DNA of 64,000 nucleotides from NCBI GenBank assembly GCA_963792675.1, contig CAWBWT010000002.1, positions 2,728,001 through 2,792,000 of the forward strand, given 5' to 3'. Each line of letters starts with the position of its first letter. Position 1 is the first letter of the stretch. Positions 26,271-35,297 of the stretch are shown piece after piece. The notes under the pieces were generated by a model. The model was given only the letters and a program-made list of their open reading frames with translations. It was not told the DNA's origin and did not search any database. The translations under genes and the position numbers were made by a program. The stretch is from JBBROS01 sp963792675 (lineage in GTDB: Bacteria > Pseudomonadota > Alphaproteobacteria > Acetobacterales > Acetobacteraceae).

Positions 26271-27623
26271 TCAGCCTTTCTGCAGGAGGGAACGCACCCG
26301 CGCCGCCTCGGCGACCGCCCGATCCACCCAAGGGCCGGCGGCGGCGATGGCGGGTTGGAGGTCGAAGGCCGGGGCGAGATCGGTATCCGGGTGACCGCGG
26401 GCCAACACATCGGCCAGGGTGCCCTCGCCGTTGCGGACGGCGTCGGCGGCTTGCTCGACGGCGCGGTGCGCCGCCTCACGGCCCAGCGACGGCGTCAGCA
26501 GCCCGGCGGCCGCGTCGGCGAACAGCAGGCCCCGGGTGAGCTCGATGTTCGCGCGCATGCGATCCGGGTCGAGTTCCAGCCCCTCGGCCAGCGTGCGCGC
26601 CTCGTGCAGCGCGCCGGACGCCAGGCCAAACAGCGCCGGCATCGCGTGCCACTCGGCATGCCACAACCCCGCCGGCCGCTCATGCGCGGCGGCCATGGCG
26701 CCGAGCAGGGTCGCGGCCAGGCCGGGTGCCGCCCCGTGTGCGGCCAGGATGACGGTGCAGGACACCGGGTTGCGCTTGTGCGGCATCGCCGAGGAGCCGC
26801 CGCGGCCGGGCACATAGGGTTCCGCCGCCTCGCCCACCTCGGTCGAGGCCAGGTTCGCGATGTCGGTCGCCATCTTCGCGAGCGCGCCCACCAGCAACGC
26901 CAGCCAGCACCCGGCCTCGGCCACGCGTCCGCGACGGGCATGCCAGGCGATTGGCGGAACGCCGAGCCCGAGCAAAGCGCCGGCGCCGTCCAGCACGTCC
27001 GGTCCCTCGTCCCGCAGCGCCGCCAAGGTTCCGACCGGCCCGAACAGCGAGACGGAGAGCAGCCGCTCGCGCGTGTCCGGCAGGCGCTCGGCGGCTTCGG
27101 CGACGCCCGCCAGCCAGACCGCGGCCTTGAAGCCGAAGGTGATCGGCGCCGCGTGCTGGCCATAGGTGCGGCCAACGCAAGGCGTCGCCCGGTGGGCCGT
27201 CGCCATCGCCGAGAGCGCGTCCAGCACCGCCACGAGATCGGCCGCCAACAGGTCCAGCGCATCCCGGCATTGCAGCACCAGGGCGGTGTCGAGGATGTCC
27301 TGCGTCGTGGCGCCGCGATGGAACGCCCGCTCCAGCTCCGGCGGCAGCAGCGCTTGCACGGCCTTCACAAACGGGATGGTCGGCACGCCCGACAACGCCG
27401 TCGCCCGGCCGATCGCGGCGGCGTCGAGCTGCTCCGGCCGGATCGCCTCGATGGCCGGCGCCAGCGCCTCCGGAGCCAGGCCGCACTTCGCCTCGGCGTG
27501 GGCCAGCGCCGCCTCGGCCTGCAGCATCGCGCGCAACCGGGCCGCGTCCGAGAAACACGCCCGCATCGGCTCAGTCGCCAGCAGCGGGCCGGTCAGGCCC
27601 GAGTCCAGCGCGGCGAAGGTCAT
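26271..27623 (-). CDS. pcaB: 3-carboxy-cis,cis-muconate cycloisomerase
   Basis: Converts 3-carboxymuconate to 4-carboxymuconolactone. 450 residues; the ATG at 27623 gives MTFAALDSGLTGPLLAT, the expected N terminus, and overlaps the upstream cleavage-enzyme stop by ATGA. It belongs to the fumarase/aspartase superfamily: the signature loop GGSSAMPHKRNP lies near 263-274 and the TTQDILDTALVLQ segment near 100. It is followed after three bases by pcaL, which acts on its product. Confidence 0.94.
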   Translation of the reverse strand: MTFAALDSGLTGPLLATEPMRACFSDAARLRAMLQAEAALAHAEAKCGLAPEALAPAIEAIRPEQLDAAAIGRATALSGVPTIPFVKAVQALLPPELERAFHRGATTQDILDTALVLQCRDALDLLAADLVAVLDALSAMATAHRATPCVGRTYGQHAAPITFGFKAAVWLAGVAEAAERLPDTRERLLSVSLFGPVGTLAALRDEGPDVLDGAGALLGLGVPPIAWHARRGRVAEAGCWLALLVGALAKMATDIANLASTEVGEAAEPYVPGRGGSSAMPHKRNPVSCTVILAAHGAAPGLAATLLGAMAAAHERPAGLWHAEWHAMPALFGLASGALHEARTLAEGLELDPDRMRANIELTRGLLFADAAAGLLTPSLGREAAHRAVEQAADAVRNGEGTLADVLARGHPDTDLAPAFDLQPAIAAAGPWVDRAVAEAARVRSLLQKG

Positions 27624-28459
27624 CCCGGGTGCGGCGCCAGGCCCAGCGCGGCCCTCGCTTCGGCCGCCGTCGCGACGCGGCGGTGATGCTTCTCGACCGC
27701 GATGGCCGCCATCGACACCAGCTCGGCGTTGCTGGCGGCCAGCCGCTCCTTGCTGATCCGCACGTTGTCCTCGAGCCCGGTGCGCACCCCGTCGCCGCCG
27801 CGCGACAGCACCCAATCCATCACCCGGGCCTGGTTCACGCCGATGCCGGCCGCGGTCCAGGTGGCGTGCGGGATCACCCGCTTGATCTCGCCCAGCATCA
27901 GATCGAGCAGGTGCTCCTCGGCCGGCAATGCGTTCTTGACGCCCATCACCACCTGCACATGCGGCCGCTCGTCCATTAGCCCGGCGTCGATCAGCCGCCG
28001 GGCGCCGTGGATGTGGCTGAGGTCGAACAGCTCGATCTCGGGCCGCACGCCATGGATCTGCATGCGGGTGGCGAGGTCGGTGACGAGCGAGGCGCCGTTC
28101 TCGTAGACGATGGTCGGGAAGTTGACGGACCCGGTGGAGAGCGACGCCATGTCGGGCTTGAGGTCGAGCGCGTTGCCCCGCGCCGCGGGGTCGCGCCCGC
28201 GGCCGCCGGTGGAGAACTGCACGATCATGCCGGGGCAGTGCTTCCGCACCCCCTCCTGCACCCGGGCGAACAGCGCCGGGTCGCTCGACGGGCTCTCGTC
28301 GGCGTTGCGGACGTGAATATGCACCAGGGTGGCGCCGGCTTCGAACGCGGCCTGGGTGCTCTCGATCTGCTCTTCCGGCGTGGTGGGGACGGCCGGGTTG
28401 TCCTTCTTGCGCGGCACCGAGCCGGTGATGGCGCAGGCGATCACGACAGGATTACGCAT
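27620..28459 (-). CDS. Beta-keto acid cleavage enzyme (BKACE / 3-keto-5-aminohexanoate cleavage family)
   Basis: 279 residues. Family members use acetyl-CoA to cleave a beta-keto acid to acetoacetate and an acyl-CoA. The zinc-binding HIHVR motif is at residues 47-51, and the late GVRTGLEDN block, carrying the third ligand region, lies near 225. FSTGGRGRD and SLSTGSVNFP are further family blocks. It starts inside the end of pcaG (8-base overlap) and its stop overlaps pcaB, so it is tightly embedded in the protocatechuate operon. That position suggests 3-oxoadipate as substrate, giving succinyl-CoA plus acetoacetate; substrate assignment is inference. Confidence 0.88.
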   Translation of the reverse strand: MRNPVVIACAITGSVPRKKDNPAVPTTPEEQIESTQAAFEAGATLVHIHVRNADESPSSDPALFARVQEGVRKHCPGMIVQFSTGGRGRDPAARGNALDLKPDMASLSTGSVNFPTIVYENGASLVTDLATRMQIHGVRPEIELFDLSHIHGARRLIDAGLMDERPHVQVVMGVKNALPAEEHLLDLMLGEIKRVIPHATWTAAGIGVNQARVMDWVLSRGGDGVRTGLEDNVRISKERLAASNAELVSMAAIAVEKHHRRVATAAEARAALGLAPHPG

Positions 28460-29048
28460 CGAAGAACACCGTCTCGCTTTCGCCTTGCAGGCGGATGTCG
28501 AACACATACACCACGTCGCCGCCGCGGTTCTCGCGCCGGGCGAGCAAGGTGTTGCGACGGATCGCCGGGTCGATGATGCGCAGTACCGGGTCCTCGGCGT
28601 TGGCGTCCGCTTCGTCGGCGAAGTACATGCGGGTCTGCAGCCCGATGTTGATGCCGCGCGACACCAGCCACAGGCTGACATGGGGCGCCTGCGGGCCGCC
28701 ATGCCGCCCGGCGACCCGGCCCGGCTTGATCGTCTCGAACGAGTAAAGCCCGGTCTCGAAGTCCGTGCCCGACCGGCCCCAACCGCGGAATTTTTCACTG
28801 TCGTAGCGGCCGTCGGCGTCGGCGTGCCAGGCCTCGACCAGCACTTCTCGGCAGGGGTCGCCAAGGCCGTCCAAAATGCGGCCCTCGATACGGATCCTTT
28901 CGCCGCGCACACCTGGTCCGGCAATCACGTGGCCGAACGGCCGTTCGAAGATGTCGAACCCGGCCTGGTGCGGGATCAGGCCGATATGCACGTATGGCCC
29001 CGCAGTCTGCGACGGGGTCTCGTGCAGGTAAGGCAGCGGCTGAAACAT
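28452..29048 (-). CDS. pcaG: Protocatechuate 3,4-dioxygenase, alpha subunit
   Basis: 198 residues, usual size. With PcaH it forms the non-heme iron(III) intradiol dioxygenase that opens protocatechuate to 3-carboxy-cis,cis-muconate. The dioxygenase fold is recognisable from GERIRIEGRILDGLGDPCREVLVEAWHAD (described at about residues 48-76) and the later HVSLWLVSRGINIGL region. As expected for alpha subunits, the iron-ligand tyrosines and histidines of the beta subunit are not conserved. It begins three bases after pcaH. Confidence 0.93.
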   Translation of the reverse strand: MFQPLPYLHETPSQTAGPYVHIGLIPHQAGFDIFERPFGHVIAGPGVRGERIRIEGRILDGLGDPCREVLVEAWHADADGRYDSEKFRGWGRSGTDFETGLYSFETIKPGRVAGRHGGPQAPHVSLWLVSRGINIGLQTRMYFADEADANAEDPVLRIIDPAIRRNTLLARRENRGGDVVYVFDIRLQGESETVFFDA

Positions 29049-29051
29049 CGA

Positions 29052-29777
29052 TCAGGCTCCCTGCATCTTGTTTTCAAACACGGTCTGCCGGCTGCCGCGC
29101 AGCACGATGTCCCAGCGATAGGCCAGGCTGTCGAGCGGCACGGCGGCGTTGAGGTCGAGTGCGGCCACCAGGCGCTGCCGGGCGGCGGGGTCGGGGACGG
29201 TGTTGACGATGCTGTCACCGGCGATCAGCGGGTCCCCCTCGAAATACATCTGCGTGATCAGCCGCTGCGCGAAGCCGGTGCCGAACAAGGAGAAGTGGAT
29301 GTGCGCTGGCCGCCAGGAATTGACGTAGTTGCGGAACGGGTAGGCGCCGGGCTTCACGGTCCGGAAGATGTAATAGCCGTCGGCGTCGGTGATCATCCGG
29401 CCGCAGCCGCCGAAATTGGGGTCGATCGGCGCCAGGTAGGTGTCGTTGCGGTGACGGTAGCGCCCGCCGGCATTGGCCTGCCACACCTCGATCAGCGCAT
29501 TCGGGATGCCGCGCCCGTTCTCGTCGCGCAGATGGCCGTGCACGATGGTGCGCTCGCCGATCGGCTCACCCGACTTCGCGTAGTTGAGGATCAGATCGTG
29601 GTCGATCGGCCCCAATTCCTCACGGCCGAATACCGGCCCGGCCACCTCGGACTCCGAGTTCTGCAGCGAAAACAAAGCCAGCCGCGGCGAGCGCAGCACC
29701 GACGTCTTGTAGCCCGGCGTGTGCCCCGGCGGGTGCTGGTCGCGGTTGCGCTGGAAGAACTCGTGCGTGGTCGTCAT
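29052..29777 (-). CDS. pcaH: Protocatechuate 3,4-dioxygenase, beta subunit
   Basis: 241 residues; catalytic subunit of the intradiol dioxygenase. The four iron ligands are all identifiable: Tyr107 in GGRYRHRND, Tyr146 in GAYPFRN, and His159 and His161 in RPAHIHFSLFG, matching the spacing of the canonical enzyme. It leads the run pcaH-pcaG-cleavage enzyme-pcaB-pcaL, all overlapping or within a few bases, with a deacetylase-like gene 30 bases upstream. Confidence 0.96.
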   Translation of the reverse strand: MTTTHEFFQRNRDQHPPGHTPGYKTSVLRSPRLALFSLQNSESEVAGPVFGREELGPIDHDLILNYAKSGEPIGERTIVHGHLRDENGRGIPNALIEVWQANAGGRYRHRNDTYLAPIDPNFGGCGRMITDADGYYIFRTVKPGAYPFRNYVNSWRPAHIHFSLFGTGFAQRLITQMYFEGDPLIAGDSIVNTVPDPAARQRLVAALDLNAAVPLDSLAYRWDIVLRGSRQTVFENKMQGA

Positions 29778-29807
29778 CGCACCCCCCTGCCGTTGGTCTT
29801 CGGACGA

Positions 29808-30701
29808 TTATCTGCCCGATTGCGTGCCGCGATACCAGTCGAGCAGTTCGGCCCCGTTCATGAACACGACACCCTCCTGCTGCCGGCAATAATCGAACAC
29901 ACGCTCGAGGTATTTGATCCGGTGCGGCTGCCCCGAGATGTAGGGGTGGATGGCGACCGCCATGATCTTGGCCCGCTCGGCGCCCTCCTCGAGGAGCCGG
30001 TCCAGCGTGTCGCGGCAACGCGTCTCCCAGTAGGCGCTCTCGTGATGCTGCACGATCATGGTCGGGATGTCGTTCAGCTCGACCGTGTAGGGCATCGTCA
30101 CCAACGGGCCGTTCGCCGTGGTGATCGTGCAAGGCTCGTCGTCCCACACCCAATCGCCGATATATTGCACGCCGGCCTCGGCCAGCAGCTCCGGCGTGTC
30201 GTAGGTCTGGGTCAGGCCCGGACCGAGCCAGCCGACCGGGCGGATGCCGGTGAAGCGCTCGCACTGGTCCATCGCCCGGTGGATCATTCCCCGCTGGTCC
30301 GGCTCCTTGTGGATCGGGCCTTGCTGGTAGGAATGGCCCATGAACTCCCAGCCGGCGTCGCGCGCCTGCGCCGCCACGCGCTCGTAATCCTCGATCACCC
30401 GCGAGTTGAGCGCCAGCGTCGGCCGGACGCCGAGCCGCTCGAACAGCTTGAAGAACCGCCACACGCCGACCCGCATCCCGTACTCGTGCCACGACCAGTT
30501 CGGCACGTCGGGCAGCAGAGGCACGCCGGTCGGCGCCGGGAGGATCTGCCGCGCCATCGGGCCACCGATGTCCCACACTTCCAGGTTCACGATCGGCCAC
30601 ACCGCGACCTTCGCCCCGCCCGGCAGGCGGAGCGGCGGGCGGTCGACGATGGCGGAGTAGGGGGCCCGGTCTTTCGGCAATGTGTCGCGTGGCAGCGTCA
30701 T
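29808..30701 (-). CDS. Polysaccharide deacetylase / PuuE-type amidohydrolase family protein
   Basis: 297 residues, carbohydrate-esterase-4 (NodB) fold. The ATG at 30701 starts MTLPRDTLPKDRAPYSAI. Features common to PuuE-like allantoinases and cyclic-imidase-like members include VWPIVNLEVWDIGG near 34-47, NSRVIEDYERVA near 104, and the metal-site region EFMGHSYQQGPIHKE near 124. No signal peptide, so it is cytosolic and not a cell-wall deacetylase. It is the first gene of the minus-strand run leading into pcaHG and divergent from the GST gene across 110 bases. Its role in aromatic degradation is unclear. Confidence 0.85.
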   Translation of the reverse strand: MTLPRDTLPKDRAPYSAIVDRPPLRLPGGAKVAVWPIVNLEVWDIGGPMARQILPAPTGVPLLPDVPNWSWHEYGMRVGVWRFFKLFERLGVRPTLALNSRVIEDYERVAAQARDAGWEFMGHSYQQGPIHKEPDQRGMIHRAMDQCERFTGIRPVGWLGPGLTQTYDTPELLAEAGVQYIGDWVWDDEPCTITTANGPLVTMPYTVELNDIPTMIVQHHESAYWETRCRDTLDRLLEEGAERAKIMAVAIHPYISGQPHRIKYLERVFDYCRQQEGVVFMNGAELLDWYRGTQSGR

Positions 30702-30811
30702 GGGCGGTCCTTCCCGGCATCGGCCCCGCATCCTAGGCACGGACCGGCGCCGTGTTCCAGGCGCGGTCTCGGCGGGCTAAGCTCGGCACGACAGCAGAGG
30801 ACGACCCGCCC

Positions 30812-31477
30812 ATGGCCGACATGCCCCAACTCGACTTGTACGCGTATTGGCGGTCCTCCGCCGGGTTCCGGGTCCGCGTCGCGATGGCGCTGAAGGGGCT
30901 CTCCGCGCACGAGCACCTCGTGGACCTCGAGGCGCAGGAGAACCGCAGCCCGGAGTTCCTGGCGATCAACCCGATGGGCGCCTTGCCGGTGCTGGTCGAG
31001 GATGGGAAGCCCCCGCTGACCCAGTCGCTGGCGATCCTCGAATACCTCGACGAACTGGTGCCGTCGCCGCCGCTGCTGCCGGCCGACCCGCGCGGCCGGG
31101 CACGGGTGCGCTCGCTCAGCCTCGCCTTGGCCGCCGACACGCACCCGCTGATCACCCCGCGCATCCGCCGCTATTTGATGGCCAATGCCGGGTTCGACGC
31201 GGAGCTGTGGCGGGATTGGCAGGTGAACTGGTTCACGACCGGCCTGCAGGCGATGGAACGGCGGCTGGCCGACGATCCCGCGACTGGCGCCTTTTGCCAC
31301 GGCGACAGCGTGACGATGGCCGACATCGTGCTGGCCAGCATCCCGGCCGTCGCCCGCGTGTTCAAGATCACCGTCGCGAACACGCCGACCGTGGACCGTA
31401 TCGTCGCGCGATGCAGCGAGATGCCGGCGTTCGCCAACGCCGACCCGTTCAAACAGGCCGGCGCCCCCGCCGCTTGA
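30812..31477 (+). CDS. Maleylacetoacetate isomerase / zeta-class glutathione S-transferase
   Basis: 221 residues. The zeta-class glutathione-site motif YWRSSAGFRVRVAMALKG lies at about residues 12-29 (SSxxxRVR), followed by NPMGALPVLVEDG and QSLAILEYLDE, both thioredoxin-fold contacts. These isomerises maleylacetoacetate or maleylpyruvate with glutathione. The ATG at 30812 was chosen over an upstream in-frame start because the fold begins immediately. Its stop overlaps a TTG start of the following glycosyltransferase (TTGA), an odd coupling of an aromatic-catabolism type enzyme to a surface-polysaccharide cluster. Confidence 0.9.
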   Translation: MADMPQLDLYAYWRSSAGFRVRVAMALKGLSAHEHLVDLEAQENRSPEFLAINPMGALPVLVEDGKPPLTQSLAILEYLDELVPSPPLLPADPRGRARVRSLSLALAADTHPLITPRIRRYLMANAGFDAELWRDWQVNWFTTGLQAMERRLADDPATGAFCHGDSVTMADIVLASIPAVARVFKITVANTPTVDRIVARCSEMPAFANADPFKQAGAPAA

Positions 31478-33750
31478 CCGGCACTGGCCAAGGCCGGGCG
31501 GCACTGGACCAGGCGCAGCTGATGCTCGCCTTGGCCCAGGCCCGGCTGCGTCGCGCCGAAACGATCGAGGCGCACCAGGCCGAGCTGGAGGCCGGGCTGC
31601 GCCAGGCCGCCGCCGACCGCGATGCCGTGCACCGCCAAGCCATGACGGCCGAAGCGACGCTGGCGACGATCCAGGCCAGCACCTCGTGGCGGGTGATGCA
31701 GGCGATGCAGCGCGCCGGCCGGCTGCTGGGGCGGGAGCGCGCGGCCGAACCCGGCGCTGCACAAGCGGCCGAACCGGCGGTTGCCCCCGACCCGGAGCCC
31801 AATCCTGGGCCGGACGACGAGGGCGTACTGGCGGTCGCCTATCAGGCGTTCCTACGATCCGGCCACTGCCTCGTCTTCCCTCGCCCGGCCGCGCCCGAGG
31901 TGTCGGTCGTGATCGTCGCCGTGCCCGACGACCCGGCGCTGCTGCTCGCCTGCCTGCAATCGGTGCTGGCGCAGTCGGGGCCGGAGTTCGAAGTCGCGCT
32001 GTCGAACCCCGGCGGCGCCGCGGCGGAGCTGCTGACCCGCACCGAGGGCCTGATCGCTGCCCCTGGCGGCGCGGCCGCCTTGCTGCTGCTGGACGGTGCG
32101 CTGCTGCTGCGGCCCGGCGCGCTGGACGCCGCGCTTGCCGCGCTGCACGCCGACGCGGGAGTGGGCGCGGTCGCCGGCCGGGTGGTGCTGCCCACCGGCC
32201 TGGTCGAGCAAGCCGGAGGCGTGCTTTGGCGCGACGGCACCACGGCCGCTTTCGGCGCCGGGCTGCCGGACGGGCATGCCGAGGTGATGTTCGCCCGCGA
32301 CGCCGACCATGCCGGCGGCGGCCTGTTGCTGACCACGCGCACGGCGTTCGAGCAAGCCGGGGCGCTCGGCAGCGAGGCCGCGTTCGGGGCCGCCCTGCGT
32401 GCCGCCGGGTTGCGCGTCGCCTATGCGCCGCGGCTGGCCGCAGATCGGTTCGGACCGCCGCAGCCGCCGCTCGATGCCGCCGCGCAACGGCGCCAGGCCT
32501 TGGCGCTGCGGAACGTCGCCGCCGGGCGGCTGCCGCCGCATCCCGGCAACCTGGTGCACGCGCGCGACCCGTCAGGGCGATTGCGGCTGCTGGTGCTCGA
32601 CGGGTTCATGCCGATGACGGTGATGGGCGCCGGCTATCCCCGGGCCCGCGCCGTGCTGAACGGGGCCTCGGCCCTCGGTTGGGCGGTCACGCTGTTCCCG
32701 ATGGAGCGCGGCGACGCCGGTTGGGCGGCCACCTATGACAGCTTGGCGGCGGACATCGAGGTGTGCGGCGGGCGCGGCGCCGCGGAGTTGTCCGATTTTC
32801 TGCGTGAGCGCGCCGGCTTCTACGACGCAATGCTGGTCAGCCGCCCCGAATACATGCGCGCGCTGCGGCACACGCTCGCTGCCGACCCTGGCCGGCTCGG
32901 CGCCATGCGCCTGATCTACGACGCCGAGGCGCTGTTCTCGACGCGCGACCTGCAGCGGCGGCGCTTGGAAGGGGAGCCGGCCGACCCAGCCGAGGCCGAG
33001 GCGCTGGTCGCCGACGAGCTGCGGCTGACGGACAGCGTGGACGCGGTCATGGCCGTCACCGCGGCCGAGGCGGCAGTGTTCGCCGGCGGGCAGACGGCGC
33101 CGGTGCATGTCGTCAGCCACCCGCTCGATGTCGCCGTCGGTGTGGCCGGGTTCGCCGCCCGCAACGGCTTCCTGTTCGTCGGCCGGCTGCTGGAGGTGCA
33201 GTCGCCCAACTACGACGGCCTGGCCTGGTTCGTCCGCAGCGTATGGCCGCGCGTGCGGGCCGCCTTGCCGGACGCCACCCTGACCGTCATCGGCGCCGTC
33301 GTCGCCGAGCCCGCCGCGCTGCAAGCGGACGGCGTCACGCTGCTCGGCCCGGTCGCCGACCTGTCGCCGCACTACGCCGCGGCGCGGGTGTTCGTGGCGC
33401 CCACCCGCTTTGCCGCCGGCATCCCGATCAAGGTGCTCGAGGCCGGAGCGGCCGGGGTGCCGGTAGCGGCGACGGCGCTGGTGGCCACTCAGCTCGGCTG
33501 GAGCGATGGCGGCGAGATCGTGGCGGTGGACGAGCCCGCCGCGCTGGCCGCACGCGCGGTCGCCTTGCACGAGGACCCCGGCGTGTGGTCGCGCACCCGC
33601 CTGGCCGCCGCCGCCCGGTTGGCGGACGAGCATGGGCCGGAGCGGTTCCGCGACGCGCTGCGGGCGGCGCTGGGCGGCGACGGCGGCCCCGCCCGGCCCG
33701 CCGGCCGCTCCGGCGCCCGGTCGCTTGGATCGCCTCCGGCGGCGTGCTAG
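31474..33750 (+). CDS. Composite glycosyltransferase (GT2-like plus GT4-like domains)
   Basis: 758 residues if started at the TTG 31474 that overlaps the GST stop; an ATG at 31522 is the alternative (742 residues). Neither has a good Shine-Dalgarno. Residues ~10-85 are a charged, probably coiled-coil region ending ASTSWRVMQAMQR. A GT2-like domain follows (PEVSVVIVAVPDDPALLLACLQSVLAQ near 140-166) but lacks an obvious DxD. The C-terminal half is GT4-like: FLFVGRLLEVQSPNYDGLAWFV near 565 and FVAPTRFAAGIPIKVLEAGAAGVPV near 640, including the E-rich sugar-nucleotide site. Opens the surface-glycan cluster. Confidence 0.82.
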   Translation: MTGTGQGRAALDQAQLMLALAQARLRRAETIEAHQAELEAGLRQAAADRDAVHRQAMTAEATLATIQASTSWRVMQAMQRAGRLLGRERAAEPGAAQAAEPAVAPDPEPNPGPDDEGVLAVAYQAFLRSGHCLVFPRPAAPEVSVVIVAVPDDPALLLACLQSVLAQSGPEFEVALSNPGGAAAELLTRTEGLIAAPGGAAALLLLDGALLLRPGALDAALAALHADAGVGAVAGRVVLPTGLVEQAGGVLWRDGTTAAFGAGLPDGHAEVMFARDADHAGGGLLLTTRTAFEQAGALGSEAAFGAALRAAGLRVAYAPRLAADRFGPPQPPLDAAAQRRQALALRNVAAGRLPPHPGNLVHARDPSGRLRLLVLDGFMPMTVMGAGYPRARAVLNGASALGWAVTLFPMERGDAGWAATYDSLAADIEVCGGRGAAELSDFLRERAGFYDAMLVSRPEYMRALRHTLAADPGRLGAMRLIYDAEALFSTRDLQRRRLEGEPADPAEAEALVADELRLTDSVDAVMAVTAAEAAVFAGGQTAPVHVVSHPLDVAVGVAGFAARNGFLFVGRLLEVQSPNYDGLAWFVRSVWPRVRAALPDATLTVIGAVVAEPAALQADGVTLLGPVADLSPHYAAARVFVAPTRFAAGIPIKVLEAGAAGVPVAATALVATQLGWSDGGEIVAVDEPAALAARAVALHEDPGVWSRTRLAAAARLADEHGPERFRDALRAALGGDGGPARPAGRSGARSLGSPPAAC

Positions 33751-33761
33751 CCGTCCCCGCG

Positions 33762-35297
33762 ATGACCCTCAAAGCAGCGATCGACGCCGGTCTCCGGATG
33801 GAGCAGAGCTTTTCCGGCACGAGCGTGCCGCCAGTGGCGGCCCCGTCGCCGCAGGCGCCGCTACCGCCGCCCCCGCAACCCGCCTCCGTCGCCGCGGACG
33901 TTGCGCCGCCCACCCGGATGGCGCTCGTCGCGCCCAAGCTGGAGCCACCCCGCCGCCGCGCCCGTGGCCTGCTCGGCCTGCTGCGTCCCGCCGCGCTGCC
34001 CTTCCTCGACCGGCTCGACTCCCGCATCCGGCATGCGGTCGACCGCAGCACCGTGGCCGCCCGCCTCGCCGACGTGGAAACCCGGGCGATCGAACAGGAG
34101 GCTCACAAGGCCCTGCTCCGGGACGCGTTCGAGGCCCGCCTGACGACCCAGCTCGATCGGCTCGCCGCCTCTGCGTCCCGCCTCGAGCACGGGCTCGCCG
34201 CCGCCGCCGAAGCGCTGGCGGCGATGTCGCACCGCTTGGACACTCTCGAGATCGGCTTGGGGGCGGTCCGCCAAGGCGCCGCGGCCCACGCAGCCGCCGG
34301 ACGCCGGATCGAGGCCGCCATCGCCGCCGGCGTTGAGTTGGGCGTCGGACGGGTCGAGCGAATCAACCAGGATCTCGAAGTGCTTGCCGGACGGCTCGAC
34401 GGACTGGAGGAGGCTGGCGGCCGATGGCTTGACGAACGCATGCGGGAACGGTTCGAGGCGATGCCCCAGCTGCTCGCGCCGCTGCAGGGCCAGTTGGCGT
34501 CGCTGCTGCAGCGGAACCTGATCCCGCTCGGGCCCGACATCGCGATCCGCACCGATGACGGTTACCTGCTGGCGCCGACCGAGGACCCCGGCTTGGCGGT
34601 GGCGCTCAGTGAAACACGCGGACGCTTGGAGCCGGGCACGATCGGCGTTGCCTTGGCGCTGCTGGGCGCAGGCGACACCATGGTCGATGTCGGCGGCAGC
34701 ATCGGCACCTTCGCCGTGCCGGCCGCGCGCCGCGTCGGTCCGACCGGTCGGGTGATCGCGATCGAGCCAACCCCCCGCATCGCCACGCTGCTGCGGCGCA
34801 CCGCGGCCCTGAACGGCCTCAACCAGATCAAGGTGCACGAATGCGCCGCCGGCGACGCGGATGGCGAGGCACGGCTTTCGCTGTCGCCGCAGACCACGCA
34901 CAACTCGCTGATCCCGCCGGAGGACGTGTCGGGCGCGGTGACGGTCGCGCTGCGCCGCCTCGACAGCCTAGTGCCGCCGGGCAGCCCGGTGGCGCTGGTG
35001 AAGATCGACGCCGAGGGTACCGACCTGCTGGTCTGGCGCGGGATGCCGCGCCTGCTGGCCGAGAACCCGGACACCGCCGTCATCCTCGAGTTCGGTCCGG
35101 ACAACCTCGCCGGGGGCGGCTTGGCGACGGATAACTGGCTCGCCGAAGTCGCCGCCGGCGGGCGCGGCGCATGGGCGATCGATGAGCCGAGCGGGCGACT
35201 GCAGCCGTTCCGGCCCGAATGGCACCATGACGCGGTTTCGGTGAACGTCCTGGTGATGCGTGGCTCACCGGCGCGGCGCGGTCTCGTGCTCGCGTGA
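33762..35297 (+). CDS. FkbM-family methyltransferase with a long N-terminal helical region
   Basis: 511 residues. Residues ~1-75 are proline/alanine-rich, ~80-250 form an alanine-rich heptad-like helix, and ~285-500 are the SAM-dependent FkbM domain. The SAM-binding site is MVDVGGSIGTFAVPAA near 307-322 followed by VIAIEPTPRIATLL, with the late VALVKIDAEGTDLLVWRG block near 410. FkbM proteins in glycan clusters O-methylate sugars. It starts 12 bases after the previous stop, and its own end overlaps a GTG start (GTGA). Confidence 0.85.
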   Translation: MTLKAAIDAGLRMEQSFSGTSVPPVAAPSPQAPLPPPPQPASVAADVAPPTRMALVAPKLEPPRRRARGLLGLLRPAALPFLDRLDSRIRHAVDRSTVAARLADVETRAIEQEAHKALLRDAFEARLTTQLDRLAASASRLEHGLAAAAEALAAMSHRLDTLEIGLGAVRQGAAAHAAAGRRIEAAIAAGVELGVGRVERINQDLEVLAGRLDGLEEAGGRWLDERMRERFEAMPQLLAPLQGQLASLLQRNLIPLGPDIAIRTDDGYLLAPTEDPGLAVALSETRGRLEPGTIGVALALLGAGDTMVDVGGSIGTFAVPAARRVGPTGRVIAIEPTPRIATLLRRTAALNGLNQIKVHECAAGDADGEARLSLSPQTTHNSLIPPEDVSGAVTVALRRLDSLVPPGSPVALVKIDAEGTDLLVWRGMPRLLAENPDTAVILEFGPDNLAGGGLATDNWLAEVAAGGRGAWAIDEPSGRLQPFRPEWHHDAVSVNVLVMRGSPARRGLVLA

